Assembly (NCBI RefSeq): GCF_005154805.1
Contig: NZ_CP039727.1
Span: 2,663,501 to 2,727,500 of the forward strand
Length of the DNA stretch: 64,000 bases
Source of the DNA: Bacillus sp. S3
Lineage (GTDB): Bacteria > Bacillota > Bacilli > Bacillales > Cytobacillaceae
Reading direction: 5' to 3'
Positions 51,064 to 61,530 of this stretch are shown piece by piece. Below the pieces are notes generated by a model. The model was not told where the DNA came from. It did no database searches and worked only from the letters and a program-made list of their open reading frames with translations. Position 1 is the first letter of the stretch, and every line of letters starts with the position of its first letter. A program made the position numbers and the translations under genes.

Positions 51064-51663
51064 TTATAGCCATTTGATTTTTGGCTCTGTTTTGTTGATG
51101 ATTCTTGTAATATTTGCCCGATGCCGGTAAATGACAAACGATGCCATGAGGAACACAACGATCAGCAAGGGGATGTCCCATTCACGGACAAAGCCGGATA
51201 TTAAAGCAAACAAAATAGCGATAATTCCTGCAATCATGGATGAGAGGGAAACGTATTTTGTTATGTACAAACTGATAAAGAAAGCCACTAAGACTGTTAA
51301 AAATAAATAGGGTGCACAGAACAATAAAACACCGCCGGATGTAGCCACGGCCTTCCCGCCGCGAAACCCGGCAAAGATCGGATAGGTATGTCCGACAACA
51401 GCGAACATCCCAGCAAGCAGTGGGTTTATATCAATCGAAAACAGTATAGGCAGGGATGCTGCCAGTGTCCCTTTCAGGATGTCGGCAATTGTCACAACCA
51501 GGCCCGCTTTCACACCAAGTGTTCGAAAGGTATTAGTACCTCCTAAATTTCCGCTTCCATGTTTGCGAATATCTGTTTTGTAAAAAACCTTGCCGATAAT
51601 TAAACCGGATGGAATCGAACCGAGCAAATAAGCAAGGATTAAGACTAAAATAATTTGAACCAT
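51064..51663 (-). CDS. plsY: Glycerol-3-phosphate acyltransferase PlsY
   Basis: A 199-residue membrane enzyme that acylates glycerol-3-phosphate from acyl-phosphate, first step of phospholipid synthesis. Motifs: [32 protein letters not shown], and [12 protein letters not shown], with about five to seven helices. Opposite strand from parEC as yneS in B. subtilis. Confidence 0.95.
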   Translation of the reverse strand: MVQIILVLILAYLLGSIPSGLIIGKVFYKTDIRKHGSGNLGGTNTFRTLGVKAGLVVTIADILKGTLAASLPILFSIDINPLLAGMFAVVGHTYPIFAGFRGGKAVATSGGVLLFCAPYLFLTVLVAFFISLYITKYVSLSSMIAGIIAILFALISGFVREWDIPLLIVVFLMASFVIYRHRANITRIINKTEPKIKWL

Positions 51664-51833
51664 TCATAATTTCTCCTTCAAAAAAAGATCGGGTTCTTCT
51701 ATTTTACCATGTATTTTTGAAAAAACACTATGGCTTTCACCAATATCTTAAAAGATTCGGGATCACGGAGTGAAAAAACACCTTCTCATTTCCCAAATAA
51801 TACCTTAGGATAGAACTAAGGAGGAACAGAACC

Positions 51834-53573
51834 ATGGCACGAATTGACTATCAAAATAATAAGAAATTATCTATGAACTGGATCATGGGTGGATTCATAG
51901 GGGCGGTTTTCCTCATTTGTTCATCGATTTTTCTATTATTATACCCTTTTGCATCAACAGATAAGAAAACATTTTTTCAAGGAGAACATCCCATCCTATT
52001 CAATGGAAAGCAGGAGGGAAATGCAATCATCGAAGGAAATACCTTGTTTGTTCCACTCTCCTTTTTGAAAACGAACATTGATCATTCCATCGTTCACGAT
52101 CAAAAATCAAATTCAGTTATTATTACTACAAGGGATAAAGTTGTTCAAATGCCCACCGATTCTTTAACTTATTATGTGAATCAAAAAGAGGTCCCATTAC
52201 AGCTGTCACCCGTCATCACCAGGAATGGAGAAATCTTTATTGCCCTTGAGCCCATTCTTTCCTTTTATCCCATCCAATTTAAAACAGTACCTGATAGTAA
52301 CGCCGTTTGGATTCAACGGGATGGGGACAAATACGAGAATGGGAGATTGACAGATAAAGATATCAACAAAGAAAAACTTAGACTGCGGACAGAGGCTTCT
52401 TGGCGCTCACCATATACAGCAGAAATGGCTAAAGGCGAATCCATAACCATCGAAGGGGAAAAAGGGGATTTTTTTCTTGTTAGGAAAGTGAATGGGATAA
52501 GCGGTTATATAAAAAAAGAATATGTTCATAAGGAAGAACGTGTACAGATTTCGATCAAAAGACAAAGTTCAGCTTTTCAAATGCCTAAGATTGATGGCCC
52601 GGTTCAATTAACCTGGGAAGCTGTTTATTCGAAAAACCCAGACTCTTCTAAAATACCCACTTTGGAGGGTGTGAATGTCGTATCCCCTACCTGGTTCTCC
52701 CTCGCTGCAAATGACGGGTCCGTTAAAAACCTCGCATCACTTGAATACAGTGAGTGGGCACATGCAAAGGGGTATCAAGTTTGGGGCGTGTTTTCAAATT
52801 CATTTGATCCTGTGCTAACCTACGAAGCATTCAAAGATTTTGAAACCCGACAGGCTATCATCCGGCAATTACTTCATTTCAGCCAGATGTATCAGCTGCA
52901 AGGAATTAATTTTGATATTGAAAATGTAAATCAAGCAGATGGCCCACTCGTTACCCAATTCATGAGGGAGGCTGCCCCGTACCTGCATGAAGCCGGTTTA
53001 ATCGTTTCAATGGATATTACTTTTTCTGCCGGGGAAAACAATAATTGGTCTTCTTTTTATGAACGGCCAAAGCTTGCCGAGATTGTCGATTATTTAATCG
53101 TGATGGCGTACGATGAACATACAGGTTCTTCATCTGATGCAGGAAGCGTGGCAAGCTTGCCTTGGGTCGAGCGAAATCTTAAAAACTTGCTGACAGAGGT
53201 ACCCAATGGAAAGTTGATACTTGGCGTTCCGTTATATGCCCGTTTATGGAAGGAACAAACCAATACGGATGGGACTGTTGAGGTGACGGCACAAGCTCTT
53301 TCAATGGATAAAGTGAAAGCCTGGCTCACAGAAAAAGGATTGCAGCCAAAATATGATGAAGAAAGTGGTCAAAATTATGCAGAATACGCTGCTGCAGACG
53401 AAAATGCCATCTATAAAATTTGGATAGAAGATGAATTGTCATTGAAAAAACGAGCTGATTTAGCCGAAACCTATGATTTAGCAGGAATTGGTACTTGGTC
53501 AAGATTATTTGGCGATTCCACTGCATGGACAGCGTTAAATTTAAATTCAGATCAGGCAGTCACACAAAAATAA
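51834..53573 (+). CDS. Membrane-anchored glycosyl hydrolase family 18 protein with copper amine oxidase-like N-domain
   Basis: A 579-residue protein. Residues 20-40 form a membrane anchor (WIMGGFIGAVFLICSSIFLL); residues about 50-165 a copper amine oxidase-type beta domain (LFVPLSFLKT, GEIFIALEPIL); about 180-230 an SH3-like wall module (LRLRTEASWRSPYTAEMAKG); about 270-565 a GH18 barrel. The catalytic segment GINFDIENV keeps the acid Glu of DxxDxDxE but has Q and N at the first two Asp positions, as in several Bacillus spore cortex GH18 proteins. Probably binds or cuts peptidoglycan. Confidence 0.88.
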   Translation: MARIDYQNNKKLSMNWIMGGFIGAVFLICSSIFLLLYPFASTDKKTFFQGEHPILFNGKQEGNAIIEGNTLFVPLSFLKTNIDHSIVHDQKSNSVIITTRDKVVQMPTDSLTYYVNQKEVPLQLSPVITRNGEIFIALEPILSFYPIQFKTVPDSNAVWIQRDGDKYENGRLTDKDINKEKLRLRTEASWRSPYTAEMAKGESITIEGEKGDFFLVRKVNGISGYIKKEYVHKEERVQISIKRQSSAFQMPKIDGPVQLTWEAVYSKNPDSSKIPTLEGVNVVSPTWFSLAANDGSVKNLASLEYSEWAHAKGYQVWGVFSNSFDPVLTYEAFKDFETRQAIIRQLLHFSQMYQLQGINFDIENVNQADGPLVTQFMREAAPYLHEAGLIVSMDITFSAGENNNWSSFYERPKLAEIVDYLIVMAYDEHTGSSSDAGSVASLPWVERNLKNLLTEVPNGKLILGVPLYARLWKEQTNTDGTVEVTAQALSMDKVKAWLTEKGLQPKYDEESGQNYAEYAAADENAIYKIWIEDELSLKKRADLAETYDLAGIGTWSRLFGDSTAWTALNLNSDQAVTQK

Positions 53574-53620
53574 GGGAAAAAATAAAGGACGAGAGCTAGT
53601 CCTTTATTTTTTCCCTTTTA
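53572..53620 (+). terminator. Terminator of the GH18 gene
   Basis: A perfect 19-base stem (AAGGGAAAAAATAAAGGAC and complement) with an eight-base loop, then TTTATTTTT. Confidence 0.9.
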
Positions 53621-53705
53621 TTTTTATTAATTGTCTAAAGTAAGAACAAAAAAAGTCAATTTTATTACAAAAATATGGAGAATTTTCAAACCATTTGTAA
53701 ACTCA

Positions 53706-53734
53706 TTGAAAGCAGCGTATGGAGTCACTATAAT
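53706..53734 (+). promoter_or_regulatory. Sigma-A promoter upstream of the orphan kinase gene
   Basis: TTGAAA (53706-53711), 17 bases, TATAAT (53729-53734). Confidence 0.8.
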
Positions 53735-53760
53735 TTAGTTAAAATCAAATAAACAAGCAA

Positions 53761-53796
53761 AAAACCGACCACTCGATATGTACATTGGGCGGTTTT
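53761..53796 (+). promoter_or_regulatory. Leader hairpin, possible attenuator
   Basis: AAAACCG and CGGTTTT close a 22-base loop about 20 bases after the expected transcription start and 41 before the kinase ATG; followed by ATCTTATATTTTC. A terminator-like leader or small RNA end. Confidence 0.45.
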
Positions 53797-53837
53797 ATCT
53801 TATATTTTCTTATTCAAATTTAGGGGGTGACCACGTT

Positions 53838-54689
53838 ATGAAAGAACTATCAGAAATAGAAAAGAATAATCAAGACCTGCTAAAAAGGTATGAGTTAATG
53901 GTACACCAAAATCGGTATTTGGAGAAACGGGTACAAGAAGAAGCCGCTAAAAATAAACAAAAGGATGAACTATTAATCGAACAATCTAGACTAGCTGCGA
54001 TGGGAGGCATGGTTGCCAGTATAGGGCACCAATGGCGCCAGCCGCTAAATACTTTGTCTTTATTAATGAATGACCTAAGAGAGGCACTCGAATTTGGAGA
54101 AATCAACGATCAATATATTGATCGTTTCACAAGAGAAAGCATGCTCCAAATTAAACATATGTCCCGTACAATAAATGATTTTCGGAAATTCTATAAACCC
54201 AATCGGGAGAAAATGCCATTTTCCGTAGGAGATTCAATTGAAGAGGCCTTATCTATCTTTTCTATCAGTTTAAAAAACCATGAGATCCAAGTGGAATTCG
54301 AATACAGGGGGCAACAGATGGCCTACGGCTATCCGAATGAATATAGCCAAGTTGTCCTAAATGTTTTAACAAATGCCCGTGATGCCTTTGTTCAAAGAGA
54401 TATAAGCCGCCGAAAACTATGGATAAAAATTAACGAAACAGAGGAATTTGTTACAGCAGAATTCATTGATAATGCCGGTGGAATCGAACCAATCCTCCTT
54501 AAGCGGGTATTTGATCCCTATTTTACCACTAGAGAAAACGGAACCGGTCTCGGCTTATATATAACAAAGCTGATTCTCGAAAAGATGAACGGCAGCGTCT
54601 CGGTTGAAAACACGAGTGATGGAGCCAGATTCTGTCTTTCGGTACCAAAGATTACCGCAGCAATGAAACAGGAACTTTTGTCAGTTTAA
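53838..54689 (+). CDS. Orphan soluble sensor histidine kinase (GHQWRQPLN type)
   Basis: A 283-residue protein without membrane or known sensor domain. A coiled coil (residues about 1-60) leads to the phospho-acceptor in GHQWRQPLNTLSLLMNDL, a form of the His box common in Campylobacterota and Desulfobacterota kinases. Then N box VLNVLTNARDAF, G1 FIDNAGGIE, F box FDPYFTTR and G2 GTGLGLYI. All catalytic parts are present. No response regulator is adjacent. GGGGGTGA precedes ATG 53838. Confidence 0.85.
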   Translation: MKELSEIEKNNQDLLKRYELMVHQNRYLEKRVQEEAAKNKQKDELLIEQSRLAAMGGMVASIGHQWRQPLNTLSLLMNDLREALEFGEINDQYIDRFTRESMLQIKHMSRTINDFRKFYKPNREKMPFSVGDSIEEALSIFSISLKNHEIQVEFEYRGQQMAYGYPNEYSQVVLNVLTNARDAFVQRDISRRKLWIKINETEEFVTAEFIDNAGGIEPILLKRVFDPYFTTRENGTGLGLYITKLILEKMNGSVSVENTSDGARFCLSVPKITAAMKQELLSV

Positions 54690-54803
54690 TCATCTTACAA
54701 ACATGCTCCTTATTGGGAGCGTTCTTTATTTGGAAGCGTTTTATTATATTTTTATTGTAAAAAGAGGTAAAATAAAGAAAACAATGTAATAGGAGTGGTG
54801 ATT

Positions 54804-55226
54804 TTGACTATTGATAATCCGAGTCGCGAGGAAATTGCGGTTATATTAAAAAATGCAAAAAGAATAGCTGTTGTAGGTTTAAGTAATAATCCAGAACGGA
54901 CATCTTACCAGGTTTCAGCGGTGATGCAAAAAGCAGGTTATGAAATCATCCCTGTTAACCCGACGATTGACGAGGTGCTTGGAGTAAAGGCAGTGGCATC
55001 CTTAAAAGATATTAAAGAGCATGTTGACATTGTTAACGTATTCCGCCGATCCGAGCAATTGTTTGACGTAGCCAAGGAATTTGATGAAATTGATGCAGAT
55101 ATCTATTGGGCACAGCTTGGTCTAGCAAACGAAGAAGCATATAAATTTTTAAAAGAAAAAGGCTATACAGTAATAATGGACCGTTGTATTAAGGTTGAGC
55201 ATGCATTAACAAGGCATTTGCAATAA
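54804..55226 (+). CDS. yneT: CoA-binding domain protein YneT
   Basis: A 140-residue Rossmann-fold CoA-binding protein: IAVVGLSNNPERTSYQVSAV, YEIIPVNPTIDEVLG, VDIVNVFRRSEQ and a C-terminal YTVIMDRCIKVEH. Start TTG 54804 lies eight bases after AGGAG. Order next to parE as in B. subtilis. The physiological role is unknown; it may respond to CoA state. Confidence 0.88.
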   Translation: MTIDNPSREEIAVILKNAKRIAVVGLSNNPERTSYQVSAVMQKAGYEIIPVNPTIDEVLGVKAVASLKDIKEHVDIVNVFRRSEQLFDVAKEFDEIDADIYWAQLGLANEEAYKFLKEKGYTVIMDRCIKVEHALTRHLQ

Positions 55227-55244
55227 TAAATGAAGGCTTTTACT

Positions 55245-55276
55245 AAAAACTGCTGAACTTTAGCAGTTTTTTTATT
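55245..55276 (+). terminator. Terminator of yneT
   Basis: AAAAACTGCT, loop, AGCAGTTTTT, TTATTTT. Confidence 0.85.
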
Positions 55277-55611
55277 TTACCCTAAATTTTGGAAGGGAGG
55301 GATGGCGAAAAAGGGGTTATCTTAAAATACAATTTGCCAAAACGAAATAAATCGCTACAATTAAGCATAGACGCTGCGAGAACATGTGTTAAAATGAAAG
55401 TGGCAAACATTAGTTCTTTTTGGTGGTAATGGGGCGGAGCGCCGCAATAATATAGCAGTATATCTTTTTATGTTGTAATAAACATTTATGTTTTTAGATA
55501 AGTGATTTAAGCTCTGCTCACACCACCTTTATTCTTTTGAACGAATAAATATAATAAACAGGTATTACAGCAATTTAGAAGGTTGTTTTGTAAGGTGAAA
55601 GGGGTATTTTA
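55277..55611 (+). promoter_or_regulatory. parE upstream region with LexA-like box
   Basis: No gene seen in these 335 bases. GAACATGTGTTA (55380-55391) is one base from the Bacillus LexA core GAAC-N4-GTTC, and parEC has been reported as SOS-linked in B. subtilis (recollection). A small GGCG-GAG-CGCC hairpin lies at about 55432-55442. No convincing -35/-10 pair. Confidence 0.35.
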
Positions 55612-57591
55612 GTGGCAAGGAATCAGCAGGCTTTTGAATATAATGATGAAGCCATACAGGTACTAGAGGGCCTTGAAGCGGTTCGAAAGCGCCCCGGGAT
55701 GTACATTGGCAGTACCGATGCACGCGGTCTCCATCATCTCGTCTATGAGATTGTCGACAACTCAGTCGATGAGGCGCTCGGCGGCTTTGGTGATCAAATC
55801 ATTGTAAAAATACACAAAGATAATTCAATTAGTGTTATTGATAAAGGGCGCGGAATGCCTACAGGTATGCATAAATTAGGGAAACCCACTCCGGAAGTCA
55901 TCTTAACAGTTCTCCATGCCGGCGGTAAATTTGGGCAGGGCGGCTATAAAACGAGCGGCGGGTTACATGGTGTTGGTGCATCAGTCGTCAATGCGCTTTC
56001 AGAATGGTTAACCGTCACCATTAAAAGAGATGGATTTGTTTACGAACAGCGTTTTGAAAATGGCGGTAAGCCGGTCACAACACTTGAAAAAATCGGCAAA
56101 ACCAATCAAACAGGGACAACCATCCATTTTAGGCCGGATCCATCCATTTTTTCGACCACGGCATATAACTTTGAAACCTTATGTGAGAGGTTAAGAGAGT
56201 CTGCCTTTTTGTTAAAAGGATTAAAGATTGAAATTCATGATGACCGGAATGATCTCCATGAAGTATTTCATTACGAAAATGGCATCGAGGCATTTGTTGA
56301 ATATTTAAACGAGGAGAAGGATGTGCTTCATCCCGTTGTCAGCTTTGAAGGTGCACAGAATGGCATTGAAGTCGATTTTTCCTTTCAATTTAATGATGGC
56401 TATTCGGAAAACGTGCTTTCGTTTGTCAACAATGTCCGCACAAAGGATGGCGGCACGCATGAGGTTGGTGCGAAAACTGCCATGACGCGTGTATTTAATG
56501 ATTACGCCCGCAAGGTGACCTTGTTAAAAGAAAAAGAAAAAAACTTAGATGGAGCTGATATTCGCGAAGGCCTATCGGCCATCATATCTGTCAGGATCCC
56601 GGAAGAGCTTCTCCAATTCGAAGGACAAACAAAAGGGAAACTAGGAACAAGTGAAGCCCGTTCGTCTGTAGACGCGGTTGTATCTGAACATCTATCCTAT
56701 TTTCTTGAAGAAAATCCTGATATAAGCTCCCTCCTTATCAAAAAATCAATAAAAGCCTATCAAGCGCGAGAGGCAGCCAGGAAAGCACGTGAGGATGCAA
56801 GGAGCGGCAAAAAGCGAAAGCGGTCAGAAACTGTATTGTCCGGTAAATTAACACCGGCACAATCCCGCAACCCACAAAGAAATGAACTTTATCTAGTTGA
56901 GGGTGATTCTGCAGGCGGCTCAGCGAAACAAGGCAGGGACCGCCGTTTTCAGGCTGTTCTCCCTTTGCGAGGTAAAGTCATTAATACTGAAAAAGCAAAA
57001 CTGGCAGATATTTTTAAAAATGAAGAAATTAATACCATTATTCATGCCGTCGGCGGGGGCGTTGGTGCTGATTTCACTGTTGAAGACATCAATTACGATA
57101 AAATCGTCATTATGACGGATGCCGATACAGACGGGGCACATATCCAAGTATTATTGCTTACTTTCTTTTATCGCTATATGAAGCCGCTTATTGAAGCAGG
57201 TAAAGTGTTTATCGCCCTCCCTCCTTTATATAAAGTAAGTAAAGGGACAGGAAAAAAAGAAATAATTGAATATGCGTGGAATGATGATGAACTGCAGGGG
57301 GCCATCAAAAAAGTCGGCCGCGGCTATATTATTCAACGTTATAAAGGATTAGGTGAAATGAATGCCGACCAGCTTTGGGAAACAACCATGGATCCTGAGA
57401 CTAGAACGCTTATTCGTGTGAAAATAGATGATATTGCCAGAGCAGAACGCCGCATTACGACACTTATGGGCGATAAGGTTGAACCCCGCCGTAAATGGAT
57501 TGAAAGTAACGTGGCATTTGGATTAGAAGAGGATGACACCATTTTAGAAAATGAAAATATTACGGTCGCCGAGGAGGGTTCTGAAGGATGA
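55612..57591 (+). CDS. parE: DNA topoisomerase IV subunit B
   Basis: A 659-residue type IIA topoisomerase ATPase subunit. GHKL motifs: [22 protein letters not shown] and [15 protein letters not shown]; transducer; Toprim [20 protein letters not shown] with [11 protein letters not shown]-terminal [20 protein letters not shown]. With ParC it decatenates daughter chromosomes. GTG 55612 with AAAGGGG upstream. Stop overlaps the parC start (ATGA). Confidence 0.97.
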   Translation: MARNQQAFEYNDEAIQVLEGLEAVRKRPGMYIGSTDARGLHHLVYEIVDNSVDEALGGFGDQIIVKIHKDNSISVIDKGRGMPTGMHKLGKPTPEVILTVLHAGGKFGQGGYKTSGGLHGVGASVVNALSEWLTVTIKRDGFVYEQRFENGGKPVTTLEKIGKTNQTGTTIHFRPDPSIFSTTAYNFETLCERLRESAFLLKGLKIEIHDDRNDLHEVFHYENGIEAFVEYLNEEKDVLHPVVSFEGAQNGIEVDFSFQFNDGYSENVLSFVNNVRTKDGGTHEVGAKTAMTRVFNDYARKVTLLKEKEKNLDGADIREGLSAIISVRIPEELLQFEGQTKGKLGTSEARSSVDAVVSEHLSYFLEENPDISSLLIKKSIKAYQAREAARKAREDARSGKKRKRSETVLSGKLTPAQSRNPQRNELYLVEGDSAGGSAKQGRDRRFQAVLPLRGKVINTEKAKLADIFKNEEINTIIHAVGGGVGADFTVEDINYDKIVIMTDADTDGAHIQVLLLTFFYRYMKPLIEAGKVFIALPPLYKVSKGTGKKEIIEYAWNDDELQGAIKKVGRGYIIQRYKGLGEMNADQLWETTMDPETRTLIRVKIDDIARAERRITTLMGDKVEPRRKWIESNVAFGLEEDDTILENENITVAEEGSEG

Positions 57592-60026
57592 GTGCAAATG
57601 AAAAATTCCGTGATTTGCCTCTAGAAGATGTGCTTGGTGATCGTTTTGGCCGATATAGTAAGTACATTATTCAAGAACGTGCCCTGCCGGATGCCAGGGA
57701 CGGCTTAAAGCCGGTGCAACGAAGAATTCTGTATGCGATGCATGTTGAAGGAAATACATTTGATAAAGGATTTAGGAAATCTGCTAAGACAGTTGGTAAC
57801 GTAATCGGTAATTATCATCCACACGGTGATTCTTCCGTTTACGAGGCAATGGTGCGGATGAGTCAGGACTGGAAGGTTAGAAATGTCCTCGTGCAAATGC
57901 ACGGAAACAACGGGAGTGTCGATGGTGACCCTCCTGCAGCGATGCGTTATACGGAGGCCAGGCTTTCTGCAATTGCCGCAGAACTTCTTCGTGATATCGA
58001 AAAAAATACGGTCGAATTTATCCCAAACTTTGATGATACTTCAAAGGAACCTACGGTCATGCCGGCCATGTTCCCGAATTTACTTGTCAATGGATCAACG
58101 GGAATTTCAGCAGGCTATGCAACGGATATTCCGCCGCATCATCTTGGAGAGGTCATTGACGGGGTCATGATGAGAATGGATCAGCCTGATTCTTCGGTTG
58201 ATGAACTCATGAAAGTCATCAAAGGACCGGATTTCCCTACAGGCGGAATCATTCAAGGGATCGATGGAATTAAAAAAGCCTATGAAACTGGTAAAGGGAA
58301 AATTATTGTCCGCGGGAAAGCCGATATTGAAGAGGTTCGCGGTGGCAGACAGCAAATTGTCATCACGGAAATTCCTTATGAGGTGAACAAAGCCAATCTA
58401 GTCAAAAAAATGGATGAATTCCGCTTGGACCGAAAGCTGGAAGGAATGTCCGAGGTTCGTGATGAAACGGATCGGACAGGCCTTAGAATTGTGATAGAGT
58501 TAAAAAAGGATGCCGATGCTGAAGGTGTCTTGAATTACTTATATAAAAATAGTGATTTGCAAGTTACTTATAATTTTAATATGGTAGCCATTCACAATAA
58601 GCGGCCAAAACAAATGGGACTGCGTGAGTTACTTGATGCCTATATCGGGCATCAAAAAGAAGTGGTTACCAGAAGAACACAGTTTGACCTTTCCAAGGCC
58701 AAGGAACGTCAGCATATTGTCGAGGGGTTAATGAAAGCTTTATCGATTCTCGATGAAGTGATTGCTACCATCCGTGCTTCTAAAGATAAGCGCGATGCAA
58801 AGGACAATTTAATCGCTAAATACGCATTTACCGAACTGCAGGCTGAAGCAATTGTGTCTTTACAGCTTTATCGCTTAACCAACACTGACATCACCGCATT
58901 AAGACAGGAAGCGGAAGAATTAGCAAAGAAAATTGAAGAGTGGACGAGCATTTTAGCAAGTGAGAAAAAGCTCATCTCGGTGATCAAAAAAGAATTAAAA
59001 GATGTGAAAAAACGGTTTGCCGATGATCGTCGTTCAAAAATTGAAGCAGAGATTGAAGAGTTGAAAATCAACCTTGAGGTAACCGTTCCAAGTGAGGATG
59101 TTATCGTAACGGTTACGAAGCATGGCTATGTCAAACGGACAAGTCAGCGTTCCTATGCTGCATCAGGTGGTCAGGACTTTGCAATGAAAGAATCCGATCG
59201 ACTGTTAGCGCAACTCGATATGAATACAAAAGATGTTCTTCTTCTCTTCACCAATAAAGGAAATTACCTGTTTTGCCCAGTTCATGAACTGCCAGATATC
59301 CGCTGGAAGGATTTAGGTCAGCATGTGGCAAATATCATTCCTATTGAACGCGATGAAGAAATCATTCAAGCGATCCCAATCAAGGATTTTGAAGCAGATG
59401 CCTATTTCGTTTTTATAACGAAAAATGGGATGGTCAAGAAGACAGAATTAAAAGCCTATAAAGCGCAGCGTTACTCTAAACCGCTTGTTGCTGTCAATCT
59501 GAAGGATGATGATCAAGTCGTTGATGTCCACCAAACGGACGGGACCAAAGAACTGTTCCTTGTTACACACCTAGGCTACGCCCTCTGGTTCCATGAGGAA
59601 GAAATCAGCATTGTCGGTATTCGTGCAGCAGGTGTAAAAGGAATTAATTTAAAAGATGATGATTTTGTTGTCGCCGGGAAATTAATTAATGCAGATAGTC
59701 ATCAATCTATTGTGATTGCAACACAAAGGGGTTCCGTGAAGCGGATGAAATTAAAAGAGTTCGAAAAAGCAACCCGTGCAAAGCGTGGTGTCGTCATCTT
59801 AAGAGAACTCAAATCGAATCCACACCGAATTATGGGCTTTATTGTCGCGAATGAACAAGACGATATTTTTATTCAGACTGATAAAGGCTATACCGAAACG
59901 ATAAAAACTAGTGACCTTCGCTTTAGTGACCGTTATTCCAACGGCTCGTTTATCCTCGATGAAGGGGAAAATGGCAAAGTAACGACAGTTTGGAAAGTGG
60001 AAGCACCCGAAAATCCAGCAGAATAA
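57588..60026 (+). CDS. parC: DNA topoisomerase IV subunit A
   Basis: An 812-residue breakage-reunion subunit. Catalytic Tyr121 in [11 protein letters not shown]; quinolone-resistance region [15 protein letters not shown] keeps the sensitive-type Ser and Glu; C-terminal beta-pinwheel repeats ([33 protein letters not shown]). Co-translated with parE. Confidence 0.97.
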   Translation: MSANEKFRDLPLEDVLGDRFGRYSKYIIQERALPDARDGLKPVQRRILYAMHVEGNTFDKGFRKSAKTVGNVIGNYHPHGDSSVYEAMVRMSQDWKVRNVLVQMHGNNGSVDGDPPAAMRYTEARLSAIAAELLRDIEKNTVEFIPNFDDTSKEPTVMPAMFPNLLVNGSTGISAGYATDIPPHHLGEVIDGVMMRMDQPDSSVDELMKVIKGPDFPTGGIIQGIDGIKKAYETGKGKIIVRGKADIEEVRGGRQQIVITEIPYEVNKANLVKKMDEFRLDRKLEGMSEVRDETDRTGLRIVIELKKDADAEGVLNYLYKNSDLQVTYNFNMVAIHNKRPKQMGLRELLDAYIGHQKEVVTRRTQFDLSKAKERQHIVEGLMKALSILDEVIATIRASKDKRDAKDNLIAKYAFTELQAEAIVSLQLYRLTNTDITALRQEAEELAKKIEEWTSILASEKKLISVIKKELKDVKKRFADDRRSKIEAEIEELKINLEVTVPSEDVIVTVTKHGYVKRTSQRSYAASGGQDFAMKESDRLLAQLDMNTKDVLLLFTNKGNYLFCPVHELPDIRWKDLGQHVANIIPIERDEEIIQAIPIKDFEADAYFVFITKNGMVKKTELKAYKAQRYSKPLVAVNLKDDDQVVDVHQTDGTKELFLVTHLGYALWFHEEEISIVGIRAAGVKGINLKDDDFVVAGKLINADSHQSIVIATQRGSVKRMKLKEFEKATRAKRGVVILRELKSNPHRIMGFIVANEQDDIFIQTDKGYTETIKTSDLRFSDRYSNGSFILDEGENGKVTTVWKVEAPENPAE

Positions 60027-60033
60027 TATTTTT

Positions 60034-60062
60034 AAGATCCTCTAAAATCAGAGGGTCTTTTT
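60034..60062 (+). terminator. Terminator of parEC
   Basis: AAGATCCTCT, loop, AGAGGGTCTT, TTTTTC. Confidence 0.8.
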
Positions 60063-60122
60063 TCATCTTTTTCCTAAAATTGGGCATACTAACTAAAGAT
60101 AGACAGTATGGAGGGGACATTG

Positions 60123-60881
60123 ATGAAAAAAGAAATGCTGCTTGCGATTGTATCCTTTTTTTTCATATCCATTACCGCAATCACTGGTGTTTATGCCATT
60201 GAAGAAAATACGAAGGTTATTACTATTGCGGAAGAGGAAACGGATATTACAGGGGATCAAATCGTCGAGGCGATCGTATTAAAAGGTGTGCCATATCAAG
60301 AGGAAAATTCCTTTTTGAAAAAGATTTATATAGAAGTTGCAGCCTCTAATGGCAAATTATATTCATTACCATTGGAAAGTGGTTCAAAAGCAGCAATACA
60401 GCTTATCGACCTTGACCACGATGGCATAAAAGATATTTTTGCGAGTGTTTTAACTGAGGGCAGTGAAGGAATTGTTAACAATTATTTCATTTCATTAAAG
60501 AATTTCGTCCAAACAGACTTACCAATTCCTGAGCCGCTTGAGATGGATGCTAAATTTCTAAATGGCTACAAGGCTGAAATAAAACTGAAGCAAACAGGAA
60601 AAACCTATAAGTTTGATTTAAAGGATCGGAAGAAATACTACAAAAAATTAGGCTTTTACTATAAGGGCAGACTAAATGAGCCGACTGAATTATCAGTAAA
60701 CCCATTTAATAGCCTGAAACCAGTACAATTAGAGCATGATAAAATTGGATTAAAAGGCCAGCAGCGGGTTACTGGAGTTGCAAATGCAGACACCATTGCA
60801 ATAATTGAATCTATTTGGACTTTTGATAATAAACAGTGGAAGCTCCATAGCACCAAGGTTACAAAACAGAAACCGTCATAA
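60123..60881 (+). CDS. Secreted protein of unknown function with FG-GAP/EF-hand-like segment
   Basis: A 252-residue protein with a signal peptide (LLAIVSFFFISITAITGVYA). The mature part is beta-rich; QLIDLDHDGIKDIFASVLTE looks like a calcium-binding D-x-D-x-D-G repeat of the VCBS/FG-GAP type. Start ATG 60123 with TGGAGGGG upstream. Not recognised further. Flanked by terminators, so transcribed alone. Confidence 0.7.
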   Translation: MKKEMLLAIVSFFFISITAITGVYAIEENTKVITIAEEETDITGDQIVEAIVLKGVPYQEENSFLKKIYIEVAASNGKLYSLPLESGSKAAIQLIDLDHDGIKDIFASVLTEGSEGIVNNYFISLKNFVQTDLPIPEPLEMDAKFLNGYKAEIKLKQTGKTYKFDLKDRKKYYKKLGFYYKGRLNEPTELSVNPFNSLKPVQLEHDKIGLKGQQRVTGVANADTIAIIESIWTFDNKQWKLHSTKVTKQKPS

Positions 60882-60929
60882 AACATAAAAATGTCCTCAT
60901 GATCACCACATGAGGACATTTTTATGTTT
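60881..60929. terminator. Terminator
   Basis: A perfect 20-base stem (AAACATAAAAATGTCCTCAT and its complement) around ATCACCA. Confidence 0.85.
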
Positions 60930-60967
60930 AGATTCAATTGTTGTCTTCCTAAACACATAAATAATAA

Positions 60968-61024
60968 TTGACGTCGAATTTTCCCGGGATTATACTTAGG
61001 TATGTTAATAATTAGGTTACCTAA
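60968..61024 (+). promoter_or_regulatory. Promoter and MarR operator of the ABC exporter operon
   Basis: TTGACG (60968-60973), 17 bases, TATACT (60991-60996). The near-palindrome TTAGGTTACCTAA (61012-61024) lies at the expected start of transcription, with an extra TTAGGTA half-site at about 60996; likely bound by the MarR protein encoded next. Confidence 0.65.
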
Positions 61025-61059
61025 CTAATTAGATTTAAAAACAAAAAGAGGTGAGAAAA

Positions 61060-61509
61060 GTGGCAGATATCGAAAGTGCCACAGCGCAAAAGCTTCTTAA
61101 AGCCTTTATGCAATTTCGAAAAACAGGCTGGCACGAAAAGAAGATAGCGGGATATAATCCGAGCGAATTCAAGGTACTTGCTACTATTCAACAAGGTGCA
61201 AATGAGAAAGATAGCGGGATGAAGGTATCAGAAATTAGTCAACTCTTGCATGTTACTCCTCCAACCGTGACGCAAATCATTAATACCCTTGAAAAAGATG
61301 GCTTAGTAGAACGCACAATTGATCCTGAAGATCGACGGGCAGTAAATATCAAACTATCTCCTGCTGGCATGGTAGTAACGGCCAATGCAAGAAAACGGTT
61401 CACCGAAACTTTTTTGGGGTTGATCGATTATTTAGGAGAAAAAGAAAGTGAACAGTTGGCTGAATTACTATCCAAAGTTCAAGATTATTTCAATCAAGAA
61501 AGTCGTTAA
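61060..61509 (+). CDS. MarR-family transcriptional regulator
   Basis: A 149-residue winged-helix protein. MKVSEISQLLHVTPPTVTQI is the helix-turn-helix and LVERTIDPEDRRAVNIKLS the wing with the family D-x-R. First gene of an operon with two ABC exporter genes, so probably a ligand-released autorepressor. GTG 61060 follows AGAGGTGA; GTG 61051 is less well placed. Confidence 0.88.
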   Translation: MADIESATAQKLLKAFMQFRKTGWHEKKIAGYNPSEFKVLATIQQGANEKDSGMKVSEISQLLHVTPPTVTQIINTLEKDGLVERTIDPEDRRAVNIKLSPAGMVVTANARKRFTETFLGLIDYLGEKESEQLAELLSKVQDYFNQESR

Positions 61510-61530
61510 AAGAGGAGAGGTTGAACAATC

